From contig CM019823.1 of NCBI GenBank assembly GCA_009763385.1, positions 40,420,444 through 40,484,443 on the forward strand: a DNA stretch of 64,000 nucleotides. Direction: 5' to 3'. Every line of letters starts with the position of its first letter. Position 1 is the first letter of the stretch. The position numbers and the translations under genes are program-made. The stretch comes from Coix lacryma-jobi var. lacryma-jobi. Taxonomy: Eukaryota; Streptophyta; Magnoliopsida; Poales; Poaceae. The notes under the pieces are model-generated. The model searched no databases and was not told the DNA's origin. It saw nothing but the letters and a program-made list of their open reading frames with translations. Shown piece after piece: positions 12,104-23,747 of this stretch.

Positions 12104-13080
12104 GAGTAGGGCATTTGCATAGTGTAAAAAAACATCACATGGCATCATAGGTCGCAAATAAAAAAGCATCAGATGGCATCATAGGTAGTGGCATTTGCAT
12201 AGTAGGGTAAAAAGGCATCAAAGTGCATCATAGGCAGCAAATAAACTCTGAATTAAAGCATCACGAGACATAAGATAGGTTCCATCTGAAGACAAGTAGT
12301 AACCAGTAGTAAGTAGTAAGTAGACAGAAGATAAGTAGACAGGAGTACTAGCAATAGAGGAGTAGGCAAAAATCAAAAAACATGATCTAAACCATTATGT
12401 GCCAAAGATCATCATCATCTATGCTCAGATTATATAACCAATTAACAAAAAAATGAACCATAGCATAACACGTGCATCAGTGGGATCCAGCAGAAAAGCA
12501 TCAGTGAGTAATGCATCAGTTTAACCATCAGTGTCAACATCAGGGACATAACCATCAGTGCCATCAGTGTGAGCATCAGTGCAGTTGATCGATAACCATG
12601 GCTCTGGAGAGAATAAGAGTAGCATGAGGGGCACAGGGGCACAACAGTTTTCCCCTTACCTGAGTACGGTGGCGCGGCGGACGGCGGCGTGGCTCCGACG
12701 ATGTGGAGGAAGGCGGTGGCTAGGGCACCGCTGCGAGGTTGTTAGGTAGGGCACCAGCAGCAGACAGGGGCTCCGGCTCCGGTGGGTAGGGCACCAGCAG
12801 CGGACGGCGGCGTGGCTCCGGCGATGCTCCGGCTCCGGTGGCTAGGGCACCGCCGTGAGGTCGTTAGGTAGGGCGGAGGAGGAAGGGCGCGAACGACGAC
12901 GGGCGCAGAGCGGAGCAGGACGGGCACGGGGGAGGAGGACGGGCGCAGAGCGGAGCAGGACGGGAGCGGGGGAGGAGGACGGCCGGCAATGGCGATGGCG
13001 GCGCGGTGGAGGAAATCGACAGCCCTTCGGGGTTGAAACGATGACGCGTGAAGGACTAAAGTGCCCTTCGGGGTTGCGGG
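12104..13080 (-). other. Leader/intron region of the TNPA-Ulp1 gene
   Basis: AT-rich to about 12650 and then GC-rich to the TATA box at 13083. The AT-rich part carries about seven scattered copies of CATCAGTG (12475-12590). The GC-rich part has a duplicated segment around GGTAGGGCACCAGCAGC (near 12745 and 12785) and a tandem copy around GAGGAGGACGGGCGCAG (about 12880-12980). No convincing protein is encoded; this looks like transcribed leader with an intron. Confidence 0.5.
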
Positions 13081-13082
13081 GC

Positions 13083-13222
13083 TTTTATAGGGAGCGATTA
13101 ACCAAAGCGGGCAAATTAAGTTGCCCGCTGCGGTAAACATTAACCGCAGCGGGCATCTTAATTTGCCCGCTTCGGTTAACCTAAATAACCGCAGCGGGCA
13201 AATTAAGATGCCCGCTGCGGTT
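13083..13222 (-). promoter_or_regulatory. Internal promoter of CACTA 2 with motif cluster
   Basis: On the minus strand TATAAAA lies at 13089-13083. Immediately upstream, at 13094-13222, are six copies of the element's own subterminal motif (variants of TTAACCGCAGCGGGC) as three inverted pairs with spacers such as AAATTAAG. The TNPA-Ulp1 gene follows downstream. The arrangement suggests that the promoter is bound by the element's own DNA-binding protein; this is inference from position. Confidence 0.7.
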
Positions 13223-13388
13223 GTTCGTTTTAACAAATTGAGATTTAGGGCAGATTTGTTATTAATAATATTAACTTATTAACAAAAATCTATTACAAAA
13301 ATGAGATTTGTTATTAATAATGTTAGCTTATTAACAATAATTTATTACAAAAATTATCTCCATAGCTTTGACATAACTTTATTACATC

Positions 13389-16300
13389 TCATTTTGGTGC
13401 GGGGGCTTTCACGGACCGCTTCTCACCATCCGAACGGGCCCAGGGCTTCATACCGCTCTTGTTGCAACGGTCCTCGACGGCCTTGATCTTCTTTGCAAAA
13501 TCGGTAAAAAGTTGGAGCTCTGCATAGGTGTTGTATTGTTCTGGGCTTTGAACCGCATCAGCTCCAACAATCCGCTGCTTTCCAGACACGACCACATGCC
13601 TCTTTGGGTCCTCCGGATAGATATAGTAGGCCACTTGCGCGACATTGGTTGCGAGTACCCATTGGTCATCTTTGTACTCGATACTTTTGAGGTTCACGGT
13701 GGATAGCCCGAAACTGTCGACCGCAACTGCTTTGGGGTTTACCCAGTGGCACCGGAAGACGGTTACGCATACGTCCTTGCCATAGTAAAGTTCCCATATT
13801 TCTTCGATCTGGCCATAGTATTGCGTCCTCGTGTTTGTGGCCTCGTCGACGCCCTCATATCGAACACCGCAGTTCTGTGTCGCGCTCTTCTTGTCCTTCT
13901 CTTTCGTGTGGAACCTATACCCCTTCACATCGTACCCTTGCCACGTCGTGATTTGGCTTGACGGGCCTTGCAGAAGCTTCTGCACGTTCTCCGTATCTTC
14001 ATCATCAGGGCATCTTTCTAGGGGTACGTGTTGCTCTTTGAGCCAATCTATGAAACTGTTCTTGTGCTCATTCTAGACCCATGCCTCTGTGCGTTGTCCG
14101 TCATTAGCGGCGCGGATCTCTTCTATGTGCCTCTCGGCATATTTCTCCATGTTCATCAACTGATGAAGGATGTTGTAATGAGCTTATTCAATCTCCTTGT
14201 ATGGTATATCCGTGCGAACTTTTCGGCCTGTGCACCCCATGCCCGCGGTTCTGCCCTCGTGCTGATGGACAGGCAACCCAATCGCCCTCCCATCTTTTAT
14301 GTACCTCATACACCAGTTCACTGCCTCTTTGGTTGTGTACGCCTCGATCATAGAGCCCTCCGGGTGAGCACAGTTATGAACATATCTGTTGAGGGTGGAC
14401 ATGAACCGCTCGTACGTCCACATCTCGTGTAGGTACACGGGGCCTAGTTGCTCGATCTGATCCACCATGTGCATCATTAGGTGTACCATAATATCAAAAT
14501 ATGATGGGGGAAAGCACGTCTCAAACTGGCAAAGGGTCTCCGCGATGAAGTCCTTAAGGGCAGGGAGGTCAGCCTTACCGATGACCTTCTGCGTGATGCG
14601 GTTAAAGAAGTATGATATCCGAGTGACCACCATCTTCACGTACCCTGGACCGATAACCCTTATCACAATTGGAAGGAACACCGTCAGCATGATGTGGCAG
14701 TCATGTGCGTTGTAGCCAGTCAATGTGAGGTCTTTCAAGGAGATGAGGCTTTTAATGTTGGAAGAGAAACCGGTAGGCACCTTGATACCCCTGAGAATGT
14801 TGAGCATAGCAGTCTTCTCGCCATGTCTTAGGTTGTAGGCCGCACCTGGAAGATCGACTTTACCATTATGAGGTGACCCAGGGTGAAGATCCTGCCTGAT
14901 GCCCTGGTTGAGAAGATCCGTCCGTGACTTCAGACCATCCTTCGTCTTTCCCGGGATGTCCAGCAGGACACCGATCGTGCTATCAAAGACGTTCTTCTCG
15001 AGATGCATACAGTCGATGGCATGGGGTGTTTTCAGTGTCTTCCAATATGACAGGTACTCGAAGAAAATCGACCTCTGCTTGAAAGGAACAGAGGGGACCT
15101 GTGACGCTTCCTCCGTCGTGTCTCGCTTTTGCTTCCTCGTTTGTTTTGTCCCCTCCTATGGTGGCTTCTTCTTCTTCCCAAACTCGATCTGATCAATATC
15201 CTTCACCATCTCATACACCTTTGGCCCCCAACTAGTCTGCGCCGGGGGTTCACCCTGTGGCTCGCCCTGATCATCGAACAATTGATTCATGACACTTCTT
15301 CTATATCTGTGCCTTTTCGGAAGGAACCGCCTGTGCCTCATGTACACCATCTTGTTTGATCCCTTGAGGTAAGTGCAGCATGTCTCGTCGATGCACATTA
15401 CGCAGCCGGTCTTCCCTTTGATCTGCCCCGACAGTGAGAAGAGGCCGGGGTAGTCGGTGATGGTGACAAAGATGATGGCTTTTAGGGTGAACTTCTCCTT
15501 GAGGGACGCATCCACCATCTCGACCCCAACATCAAATAGCTCCTTCATTTCCTCCATTACCGGCTCCAGGAAAACATCGATATCATTGTTGGGCTGCTTC
15601 GGTCCCGATATAAGCATGGTCAACAGAAGATACCTGCGCCTCTGACACAGATGGGGAGGTAGGTTGTAGATGGTCAGTACGACCGGCCAGGTGCTGTGGG
15701 AGCTGCTCAGCTCGCGAACGGATTCATCCCATCGGTGCTGAGCGCGAACCGAACGTTCCTGGGATCTTTGCCAAATTGCAGGTAGGCCTTGTCGAAATCT
15801 TTCCACTGCTGGCCATCGGAGGGGTGCCGCAGCATGCCATCGTCGTTCAAGCGGTCAGCTGATGCATGCCAGGACATGAGCTTCGCGTCCTTTGGGTTCC
15901 CAAATATCGCACGGAGGCGGTCGATCACTGGCGTGTACCACACCGACAGTGTCGGACTTCTCCTCAACGTGTAACCCTCTTCTTCCTCGTACTGCTGATG
16001 AGCCGAGATGCGATTGGCTGCAACATTGCTCTTCTTGACACCCTTCTTCTTCTTCCTCTGACCACCTCGCAAGGCCTCATCGTCGTCTGCATCCACGCGA
16101 CAGTCAGCATTTCTCTTGTAGCGACTGGCGCCACAGTGCGGACAGCTCATCAAATTCTCATACTTTATGCCCCGATAGAGGATGCAGTGGTTAGGGCAGG
16201 CATCGAACTTTCTAAGCTTCATCGCCACTGGCCGGATAAGCTTCTTCGCCCAATACGTATTTGCTGGGATCTTGTTACTCGCCAGGAATGTTTTAGCAAG

Positions 16301-16999
16301 GTAACCTAACAGCTCATCAAAGCTAGTGTCTGACCACCCATGCCGAGCCTTCATCATCAACATGTGGAGGTTGAAACGGAGCACCGTGCAATCCTTCGGA
16401 CATTCCTCGCCGTCCTTATATAAAGGATCAAGTGACGCCTGCTTCATCTCTCTGAAATTTTCCAGCCACTTCGGGGAGCCATACACGACGTCGTCTTCGT
16501 CGATGTGGTTGACTAAATCCTGAAACAGCTGCACATCCGCAGGGTCCTGCACCGTAGCGTCCTCAACATCTCCACCACCATCATCTGTCATATCCTGGAG
16601 TACATCTGCGTCCACAGCGATGTGGCCACGAGCACTACTGTCACTGAAGGCAGGCGCTATTGTTGCTGATGTGACGTGCGCTCCAGGATCTTGGTTCACC
16701 GTCGCCGTCGACGCTGAGCTTACACCAGATGTCGCCCCGACACTCGGATCGAATCTCTCGCCGTGATGAGTCCACACCGTGTAATCATCCATGAAACCAA
16801 AATGAATCAAATGAGATTGCACTGTGCCTTCGTCTTTGAAGGCGGTCAGATTCTTGCAACGATGACATGGACATATGATTGTCGTCTGGTTCGATCTCTC
16901 ACGGTCAGCTTTCGCAGCGGAAATAAACTTTCTCACTTCAACGATATACCGCACATCAAGTACTCTATTGATCTTATACATCCATTCCGACCGGTCCAT
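13389..16999 (-). pseudogene. TNPD-type transposase of CACTA 2, broken
   Basis: A Transpos_assoc N terminus (16999-16760; ICPCHRCKN, then WTHHGERFD) is followed by a Transposase_21 core (about 15990-14960; ALSTDGMNPF, CVMCIDETC, DCMHLEKNVFDS), a DUF4218 region (about 14900-14300; MVHLMMHMVDQI, GPVYLHEMW) and a DUF4216-like C terminus (about 13930-13600; VFRCHWVNP). Damage: one lost G near 15715 shifts the frame, and in-frame TAG at 15156-15158, TAA at 14184-14186 and TAG at 14073-14075 block translation. Its promoter appears to be the right-end cluster (17398-17685). It reads in the same direction as the TNPA-Ulp1 gene downstream. Expected role: catalytic transposase acting at the CACTA ends. 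Confidence 0.9.
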
Positions 17000-17397
17000 C
17001 GTACCTGAGATCCTTAATTAATAACACACATCATGAATCACAAAACAAAGACGATGAATTAGAAAAACATAATAATTTATTATATTTATGTTAAATGTAG
17101 GGACAGAAGTAATAATGACGGCAAATAAAATTAATGCATCCATGATGAACTTAGAGAAACAAATACCAGTTTTCTCTCTCCTACATGAAACTAGATCTAA
17201 AAGGGAGGCTACAAAGAGAGAAAAAGAGAGGGGAAAGAGGGTGGAGATCATCTAGGTACCTCTTGTAGAGTACTTCTCCTCCAAATCAAACAAATAAACC
17301 TCAAAAACAAGTTATTTGGGACAAAAATTCGGCAAAACTTCTTCCCCCGTTTTTGGTCTAGAGGAAGAAGATGATCGGGTTCTGTTGGCGGCGGCGG

Positions 17398-17685
17398 CTT
17401 AAATAGCAAAGAATAACCGAAGCGGGCAACGTAATGAGCCCGCTGCGGTTAATCTTATTTAACTGCAGCGAGCACGTTACGTAGCCCGCTGCGGTTAATG
17501 ATTAACCGCAGCGGGCATATAAGGAAGCCCGCTGCGGTTAAATAAGATTAACCGTAGCAGGCGCCTTACGTTGCCCGCTTCGGTTAATGATTAACCGCAA
17601 CGGGCACTTCGGCGGTCGGCCGCTGCAGGCCGGCCACCGAATAACCGTGGCGGGCAAAAACTGTGCCCGCCACGGAGCCCATTTA
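17398..17685 (-). promoter_or_regulatory. Right subterminal motif cluster and TATA-like box of CACTA 2
   Basis: About eleven copies of TTAACCGCAGCGGGC and its inverse in alternating pairs at 17411-17685, some altered (AGCGAGC, CAACGGGC, GTGGCGGG). On the minus strand a TATTTAAG box (17405-17398) follows directly and the TNPD start codon lies about 400 bp further on. The layout copies that of the internal promoter at 13083-13222. Confidence 0.75.
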
Positions 17686-17719
17686 GGCAACGATGCGCAA
17701 GTTTTTTTTTTTAGTAGTG

Positions 17720-18489
17720 ATACTCGAGCCAAAGATTTTAATCTGACATTTTTTCCCTGATCTAACCCAATTCCAACCTGGCTTGGCATATTTGATCAGT
17801 CTAATGGGCAGGGACAGCGAAGAGATAGATGCTGGAGGGCAAGGTGAAGTGTGAAGGTGAACAAAGCGAAGTAGAGAAGAGAGGAGGAAGCCTTTATGGC
17901 ATGGGCGCCCCCAGGCGTGGTTGGATTATATATTATCTGCATGTTCTAGCGAGGATATCATATTTTAGGGCGGCTAAAAGAAGTCTAGAAAGGTTATTGT
18001 GCTGACATAGTTATCACTAACAAAAAGCTGCAGCCGGCGGCCCGGAAATTGGACCCGCCACGGCACGTCGAGCGAATAATAAGGTTGAAAAGTTCACATC
18101 TTGGATGGGCTGCCTACGTATTATATACCCCGTGCGTACCATCATTAGTACAACACATACGGTTAGTTGCCAATTGTAAAGGCTCTCGTGTAAACTAAAA
18201 TGAATCTACCAACCAAATATATATAGACGATGCTCGTATTTATTTATATATCGAACCCTCTTTGTCTCAACTACGTCCACAACAGCCAAGCACACTGACA
18301 AAGTGACAAGGAACATCATGTCTAGGGAAAGATAAATTAGAATGGCCATAGATATGCCCATAAAATTGCCGAAACTTATAAGATATCCTTACATTTAGAA
18401 TACTTTGACACTTTGACTTGCAACAAAATCAATTAGAATTTTGTATTTCGAGACAAAAAAAAAGTAGAAACACAATAGTCTCCCAATCT
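17720..18489. other. Intergenic, nothing recognised
   Basis: AT-rich sequence following the CACTA 2 target duplication. No coding potential, RNA gene or named repeat was recognised. Confidence 0.5.
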
Positions 18490-18492
18490 CTT

Positions 18493-19690
18493 AGGTTATG
18501 TCTGGTTTAGAGACAATGTTGGATGAAGTGGGATGAGATAGTGTTGTCCTTGATTTTGGGTGTGGGACCATTCCACCTTAGCGTTTGGTTCAAGGGATAA
18601 AGTCATCCTAGTTTTTTGTTTGCTTGAATGGAATGAGAGGACGGATGACTTTGTGTTTTGACACTTAAAACATGCATCCATGGACCTATATGTCATCCTC
18701 ATGTACTTCTCTTTCTTTTCCTCTGCCCTGGTTGCTTCTGCAACGCCCCGCTTTTTTCATTCAGCTCTGCCCATTGCTACCGCCGCCCTCCCCAAGGGCC
18801 CAAACCCGAGGTCATCTGCTCATTGCACCCCCACACCTCAGGTACTCGCACCTATACCTAGGCCAGAGGTCGCCATGGTGGATCTTTCCTAGATTGGGAC
18901 TAGGTAGGGGCAAGTATGTTGAAGGTGGTGGCACCGTAACCACGATTTTGAAGCAACAGTTTTGCCTCTCCCATAAATAGGTTTAATGAAAGCATTTACA
19001 ACACAACCCAAAGTAAGCCTCACTCATGGTTATCTGAGCAATTCTTCTTCTTGATTTACAAAACTTTCCTCTTGTATCATCAACTCATCGCTCATTAATA
19101 CAATCCCAACATTTTTTGGCTTCCAAATTCGGAGCAATACCTCTCGTCCCTTCTGCAAATTTGACTAAATAATTCTCTAGAAATTATTTCACCAATTCAT
19201 CGAGACCTATAATACGAGCAATCCCTACCTTCCTATTATATTGTTCAATATGTTCACGGAGAATTTATTAATTTCAACGACTCAAAGGTTGCCCTGCATT
19301 AGTGTTCTTTAATTTCTTTGAAGCAAGGGAGACAGGGTGGCCTCAAAGGTGCAGTGGAGGAGAGAGAGAGCGGAGGGCACAAATGGAGCGGGAGTTAGGA
19401 TGGTGTCGACACGGAGATCTATGGGTCAAGAATGGTGGAGCCGGGGCTGAGGCACAGTGGTCGTGAGCTAAGTGAAGCAGACGAGTGCGGAGTGCTCACA
19501 GTCCTCACAAAAAGAGCAAAACATGAAAGAAGGACGAGTGGGTCCAGCTTTTTTCTATTCTCACCGGCTATTTCAAGTGGGATGGGATGTCCCTGACTCC
19601 AATTATCCCCCAACCAAAACATCTTTAAAAAAAATGAGTTTGTCCCTTCCCATCCTGTCCCACCTCATCCCTTAAACCAAATACACTGTT
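18493..19690. mobile_element. Possible non-autonomous TIR DNA transposon
   Basis: The left flank has TGTCTGGTTTAGAG and a GATGAAGTGGGATGAG stretch. The right flank read in reverse has TGTATTTGGTTTAAGG and a GATGAGGTGGGAC stretch. The imperfect inverted similarity continues for about 50 bp. A TTA occurs next to each end, but exact boundaries and the target duplication are uncertain. No transposase is visible in between. A PIF/Harbinger- or hAT-derived element is possible. Confidence 0.4.
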
Positions 19691-21536
19691 ATGTATATGG
19701 AGAAAATAAATAATGCCGACATACACAGTGGATGCATTACATGTAGTGATACTATGCAATTACGTACAAATACAAATTGACAGGTAGTAATTAAAGATTG
19801 TATACATTGTGAAATAAATTTTCGAAAAAGAGCACAGCTAGCAAAAAAAGGACTAATTAAATAAATGTTCCAAGAAAATGGATATTTCATGGAGAAAAGT
19901 ATTGCTGCCTAGCTACTACTAGATGATGATGCCCTTTCATCCTTGCAGATACAAATCATGCTACTGTTACCGGCCGGCCAAGTGTAGCAATCATATCAAT
20001 CACCATGAAGGTAAGGGAGGAGGTTCTACCTCGCACTAGGTAGCAACAGCAACGCGATGTTGTGTATCGCTGGCTGGTGCCGGGCTACAGCTTTGGACCA
20101 CGACGACGCGGGGATGCATATCATGGGAGCCCAGAGCATAGTAACAGGCGGTAGTGGGAGCCCCTTTTTAGGTTTATTAGAGAGAGAGGTACGTGTTGGG
20201 CACCTGCAGGGCATGCACGCATGCATGGATCGAGAGATGGAGAAGACACTGACAGCAACTTGGTCCTCAGCAGCTCAGCTCCCCGGCCTTTTTCACCCAC
20301 AAGAATCAAGATGCACTTTGCCCAGGCCGGATCTCTGTTAGGGCACCGCATCCGCGCATGGGCTTATTTGCTGCTGCATGCATGCATGCTGCTAGCAGGC
20401 AGCAGCTAGGTAGCCTCGGTCGATCGGGGTCCATCCAAGCATCGTCCACCACCACCACCTTCTTTCTTTGTGCATTGGCACTGCTTATTTTTCCTTTCGT
20501 CTGTAGTGTGATGTGGGTGAGCGTGACCCACGCCATGCATCGGCCAGTAGTGCCTTGTTTGTTGCTTTTTGCAGTGATATGCATGGTGTGTGGCGGTGCA
20601 GTAGCAGTAGTAGACTAAAGGCTACTTCCCACATTTATCATGCATGTGGCCATAGTTGTACAGAAATGCCCAGAAACACCATACTTGCACAAAGAAAGAG
20701 GGATTGCAATCCACCATTTTTACTGTTAAACTGGGCTTTCAGTAGTATCACAAAACAAATGCTGCGCACACACGTTTCTGCACACTAGAGATATGATGGT
20801 GAACCGTGAAATGGGATATGGAACACGCAAAACTACTTTCACGTATGTGTACTGGGGCCGGGTTGGAAAAGTGAAGTTTTTACAGCTAGCTAGGCGAATG
20901 TGTTTTGTTGCGAGAGTTTCCTGCAGCTGCGGATGTTATAGTATTGGATTTTGCAAGAGCGTTGCTATATATAAAAAGAATGGGATACGCTATATTTAGG
21001 TGCCTGAAATATAGTAGCATCCATTCAGGTGACAACTAACAATCTTCGGATCTTCATCTAAAGGTTTAAATCTATTAGCATAAATTATAATAAACAAATG
21101 ACAATTTTTTTCTATAGAAGAATAAAGACAAAATTGTCCAGTCGTCTGAAATATAGGAAATGTGAAAAAGAATGTATAAATTATATAGTGATTAAATAGA
21201 TCCACAAAAGCACAAACAATACTTCAAATTGCAGGATGAGTTCACATCACCTATGCCAAAATCTGTATCTATATGAGCACAAATAAACTAAACCGCCTCG
21301 CGCCTCACTCTTTGTTTAGTTTCCTTTATTTTTGGTATCAAAACTAAGCATGCTCGCTTAATTAGGGATATATATATATTCACATGTTTCTTGAACTATA
21401 TGTTTTTTGAGGTTTATTGGCAACTCCCGTATTAGTCTATAATTTTGAGAGAACTGCTTAATTGTATGCATGAGAAATTAAGAAGGCTAACAACTGACAT
21501 CATTATAAAGCTCAAGAAATGGATCACACTTGTTCA
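19691..21536. other. Intergenic, nothing recognised
   Basis: No gene, RNA gene or element was recognised. The segment near 20180-20420 is rich in GCATGC repeats (for example CATGCATGCATGC around 20378), an RY-type motif string that may be regulatory or may be chance. Open frames here are short and lack family features. Confidence 0.45.
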
Positions 21537-21776
21537 GGCCACGTTCAGTTCCCAAAACTACCCAAAATTTTTCAAGATTCTCCATCACATCGAATCTTTA
21601 GACGCATGTATGAAGCATTAAATATAGGTAAAAAATAACTAATTGTACTTTTAGTCTGTTCATATCAAGACAAATCTTTTGAGCCTAGTTAGTCTATGTT
21701 TGGACAAAGTTTGTCAAATAACAACGAAAGTACTATAGAAACTTTTTCCCAAAAAATTCGCGAACTGAACGAGGCC
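21537..21776. mobile_element. MITE, GGCC..GTTCAGTTC family
   Basis: A 240-bp unit with inverted ends: GGCCACGTTCAGTTC on the left, and on the right a segment whose reverse begins GGCCTCGTTCAGTTC. Flanking trinucleotides are TCA and TCG, one change from a 3-bp duplication. The same family in opposite orientation lies at 31182-31418, including the internal stretch around TTGTCAAATAACAACGAAAG. Tourist-like (PIF/Harbinger) by TSD length. Confidence 0.75.
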
Positions 21777-23600
21777 TCGGTGGAATTTCCAACTCAAGTA
21801 ATGGGGACCCGATCGAATAGAATCAAGTACGTGATGACTAATTAATAAATTAATTAGGAGAGTATGTACTCCCCACAATAACATGGCCTCCAAACACAAT
21901 TTTAATTTCTTGTTTTTTACAAAAACATTTATCAAAAAGTGATACATGTATGTTTTTATGAAAATATTTTTCAAAACAAATATATTCAAATGATTTTCAT
22001 ATTTCTAAACTCAACAGCTTGAAAGTTGCTGATGATTTATATTCATAATATTTCTTGTTCAAAACGACTTGCTTGATAAGGAGGGAGTACCATCCAAAAT
22101 AGAATGTCCTTAGAGCAGTGATGCGCATCGATGTCACGTCAAATGGAGCCGCGGCAGGCCTCCCAGTGAGGTAGCCAGTGGCCCAGTCGCCCAGAGAGCA
22201 ATGCGCTTCGATAATGTTGCACCCCTGGTCCTGCACTGCAGAGCCTCCAGTCCCTAAACCTATAGTTGGTCATCTGGGTTGCCCGGCCTGACCAGACAAG
22301 GCATGGTGGGCCGGCAAGCCGGGTCGAGGGCGTGTCTCGCGACGTGACGTTGGCCCAAGCACGGCCCGTGCAAGGGGCGGGCTGGTTCGAAGGCCCGCGC
22401 AATGGAGTTGGGTTTAAATTAAATATATAAATATGTGTGAGTATATATATAGAGTAATTATTTCATTGTTCCAGTGAGTAGTTACTCGTATGTGTATATC
22501 TCTTGGTTTATGGGATTTATTGTTAAACGAAGTGTACGTAGACGAAGTATATGATCATATTAGACCTTCTAGGGTACCAACTACCATGTATGTCAAGTAT
22601 GCAAACATACTTTGAGGCAAACTTTTGTGGTAGATTGCGACCGTCGTTTGCCCGTGTGTTTGCCAACTTTGAGGCGATTGCAACCATCATTTGCCGCCAG
22701 CCATTTGGGAGAGGCAAACTCAAATTAGAATTTTCTGAAATTAATGTGTTCCAATGTTTAGGGTTGGTTTGGATCCCAGAGCTAAAAATTAGTCCATCTT
22801 GTAAAAATGGTTTAAACATGAGCTAATTCTAGGCTAATAAGAGCTAATGGACTCTAACCACAAATTAGCTCTCATTAGCTCTTATTAGTCCAAAATTAGG
22901 CCACATTTAGATGTTCCAATTAGTATAATTAGAAAACACGGGCTAATTATTAGGTCTGAGATTCAAACACCCTTTAAAATAGTGGAGTATAACGATGTTG
23001 TTACTGTATATAACACCACCATTATAGTTGTTGGAAGTTTTTTTTTTGCGAAAATAGCTGTTGGAAGTTGAAACAGACCGACGCTATACAATCTGATTTT
23101 GCGTCATTTTTAGCGATGCTATTCTCATCGCAGAGAGATAGGTACTTTAGCGCCGCACGTTTTGGTCCTCTGCACGGTGACCGCTGAGACGCCAACTCGA
23201 AGAATTCGCTGTCTCCGCGACCGGCCTGTTCGCTTGAGGTATAAGCCGATTCGCACAACTAATTTTTATAAGAAAAATATTGTTTCATAGGTGATTTGTA
23301 TAAATTAAAGTCAGCAGAATAGTTCTAGCAAACAGAGAAAAGGGAAAAAATAGACAGATGTTTCAGCTAGCAGCAGATGGCATTGGTTGGCAGCAAACTA
23401 ACGTAAGTCAAACCTGAATACGGAGATGACAGTTGCAGCGGCGCATGCTGAATTGCCGATGCATATGCAACAAGCCACAAAAAAACAGCAATATCAGACA
23501 GAATCTGTACAAAATGCTTGTTGAAGCCCTTGCTTCTTCACAAGCCTATAGCAATACGACTGATATATTTCAACACGTAATGTTCCCTGAATAATCATCA
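21777..23600. other. Intergenic 3' of the MSL gene
   Basis: Apart from the MITE at 22761-22972 no element was recognised. The GC-rich part near 22260-22390 has GCCGG/CCGGC clusters without a clear frame. Bases from about 23560 are probably the 3' UTR of the MSL gene. Confidence 0.45.
22761..22972. mobile_element. MITE with GGGT..GTTTG ends
   Basis: A 212-bp unit starting GGGTTGGTTTGGATCCCAGA and ending in a segment whose reverse begins GGGTGTTTGAATCTCAGA, so the two ends pair over about 20 bases. TTTA occurs directly on both sides (22757-22760 and 22973-22976), compatible with a short target duplication. The interior is rich in TTAGCTC and GAGCTAAT. A Tourist-like MITE is the likely class. 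Confidence 0.65.
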
Positions 23601-23747
23601 GTGGCAATTTACACCTTAAACATAGAACACTGATGTGTGGTAGATTGCATTTGCACAAGCGCACAAAAAAGGTAGGCTTGGTGACAAATCTTCACAAGGA
23701 TACATACAGTTTGAACTCGGGTGAACAATCGAGATTCCTCTTTAACC

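Larger units (their letters stand above)
8212..17719 (-). mobile_element. Complete CACTA (En/Spm) transposon 2 with Ulp1 domain
   Basis: The left end reads CACTACTGCACAAAGC from 8212; the right end, read on the minus strand, is CACTACT followed by an A run. The ATA at 8209-8211 repeats at 17720-17722, the 3-bp target duplication expected of CACTA elements. The subterminal motif is TTAACCGCAGCGGGC, paired with its inverse, unrelated to that of element 1. Minus-strand genes: TNPD (16999-13389), then a TNPA-like gene fused to a Ulp1-type protease (11706-8707). Total length is 9,508 bp. Several TAG/TAA codons interrupt both genes, so the copy is probably not autonomous. Confidence 0.96.

Noticed and set aside
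13094..13222. Middle motif cluster as the terminus of a second, nested CACTA element
   Set aside because: No CACTA end sequence or 3-bp duplication lies beside it, and the genes on both sides together make one normal CACTA gene set; kept as a promoter cluster, though the nested reading is not fully excluded.
12742..13236. 164-residue minus-strand frame
   Set aside because: It runs through the internal motif cluster and TATA box; the peptide is low complexity and unlike any family.
20221..20440. MicroRNA precursor suggested by repeated GCATGC and a GAATCAAGATGC string
   Set aside because: The string does not match miR172 beyond six bases, and no long stem around it could be drawn.
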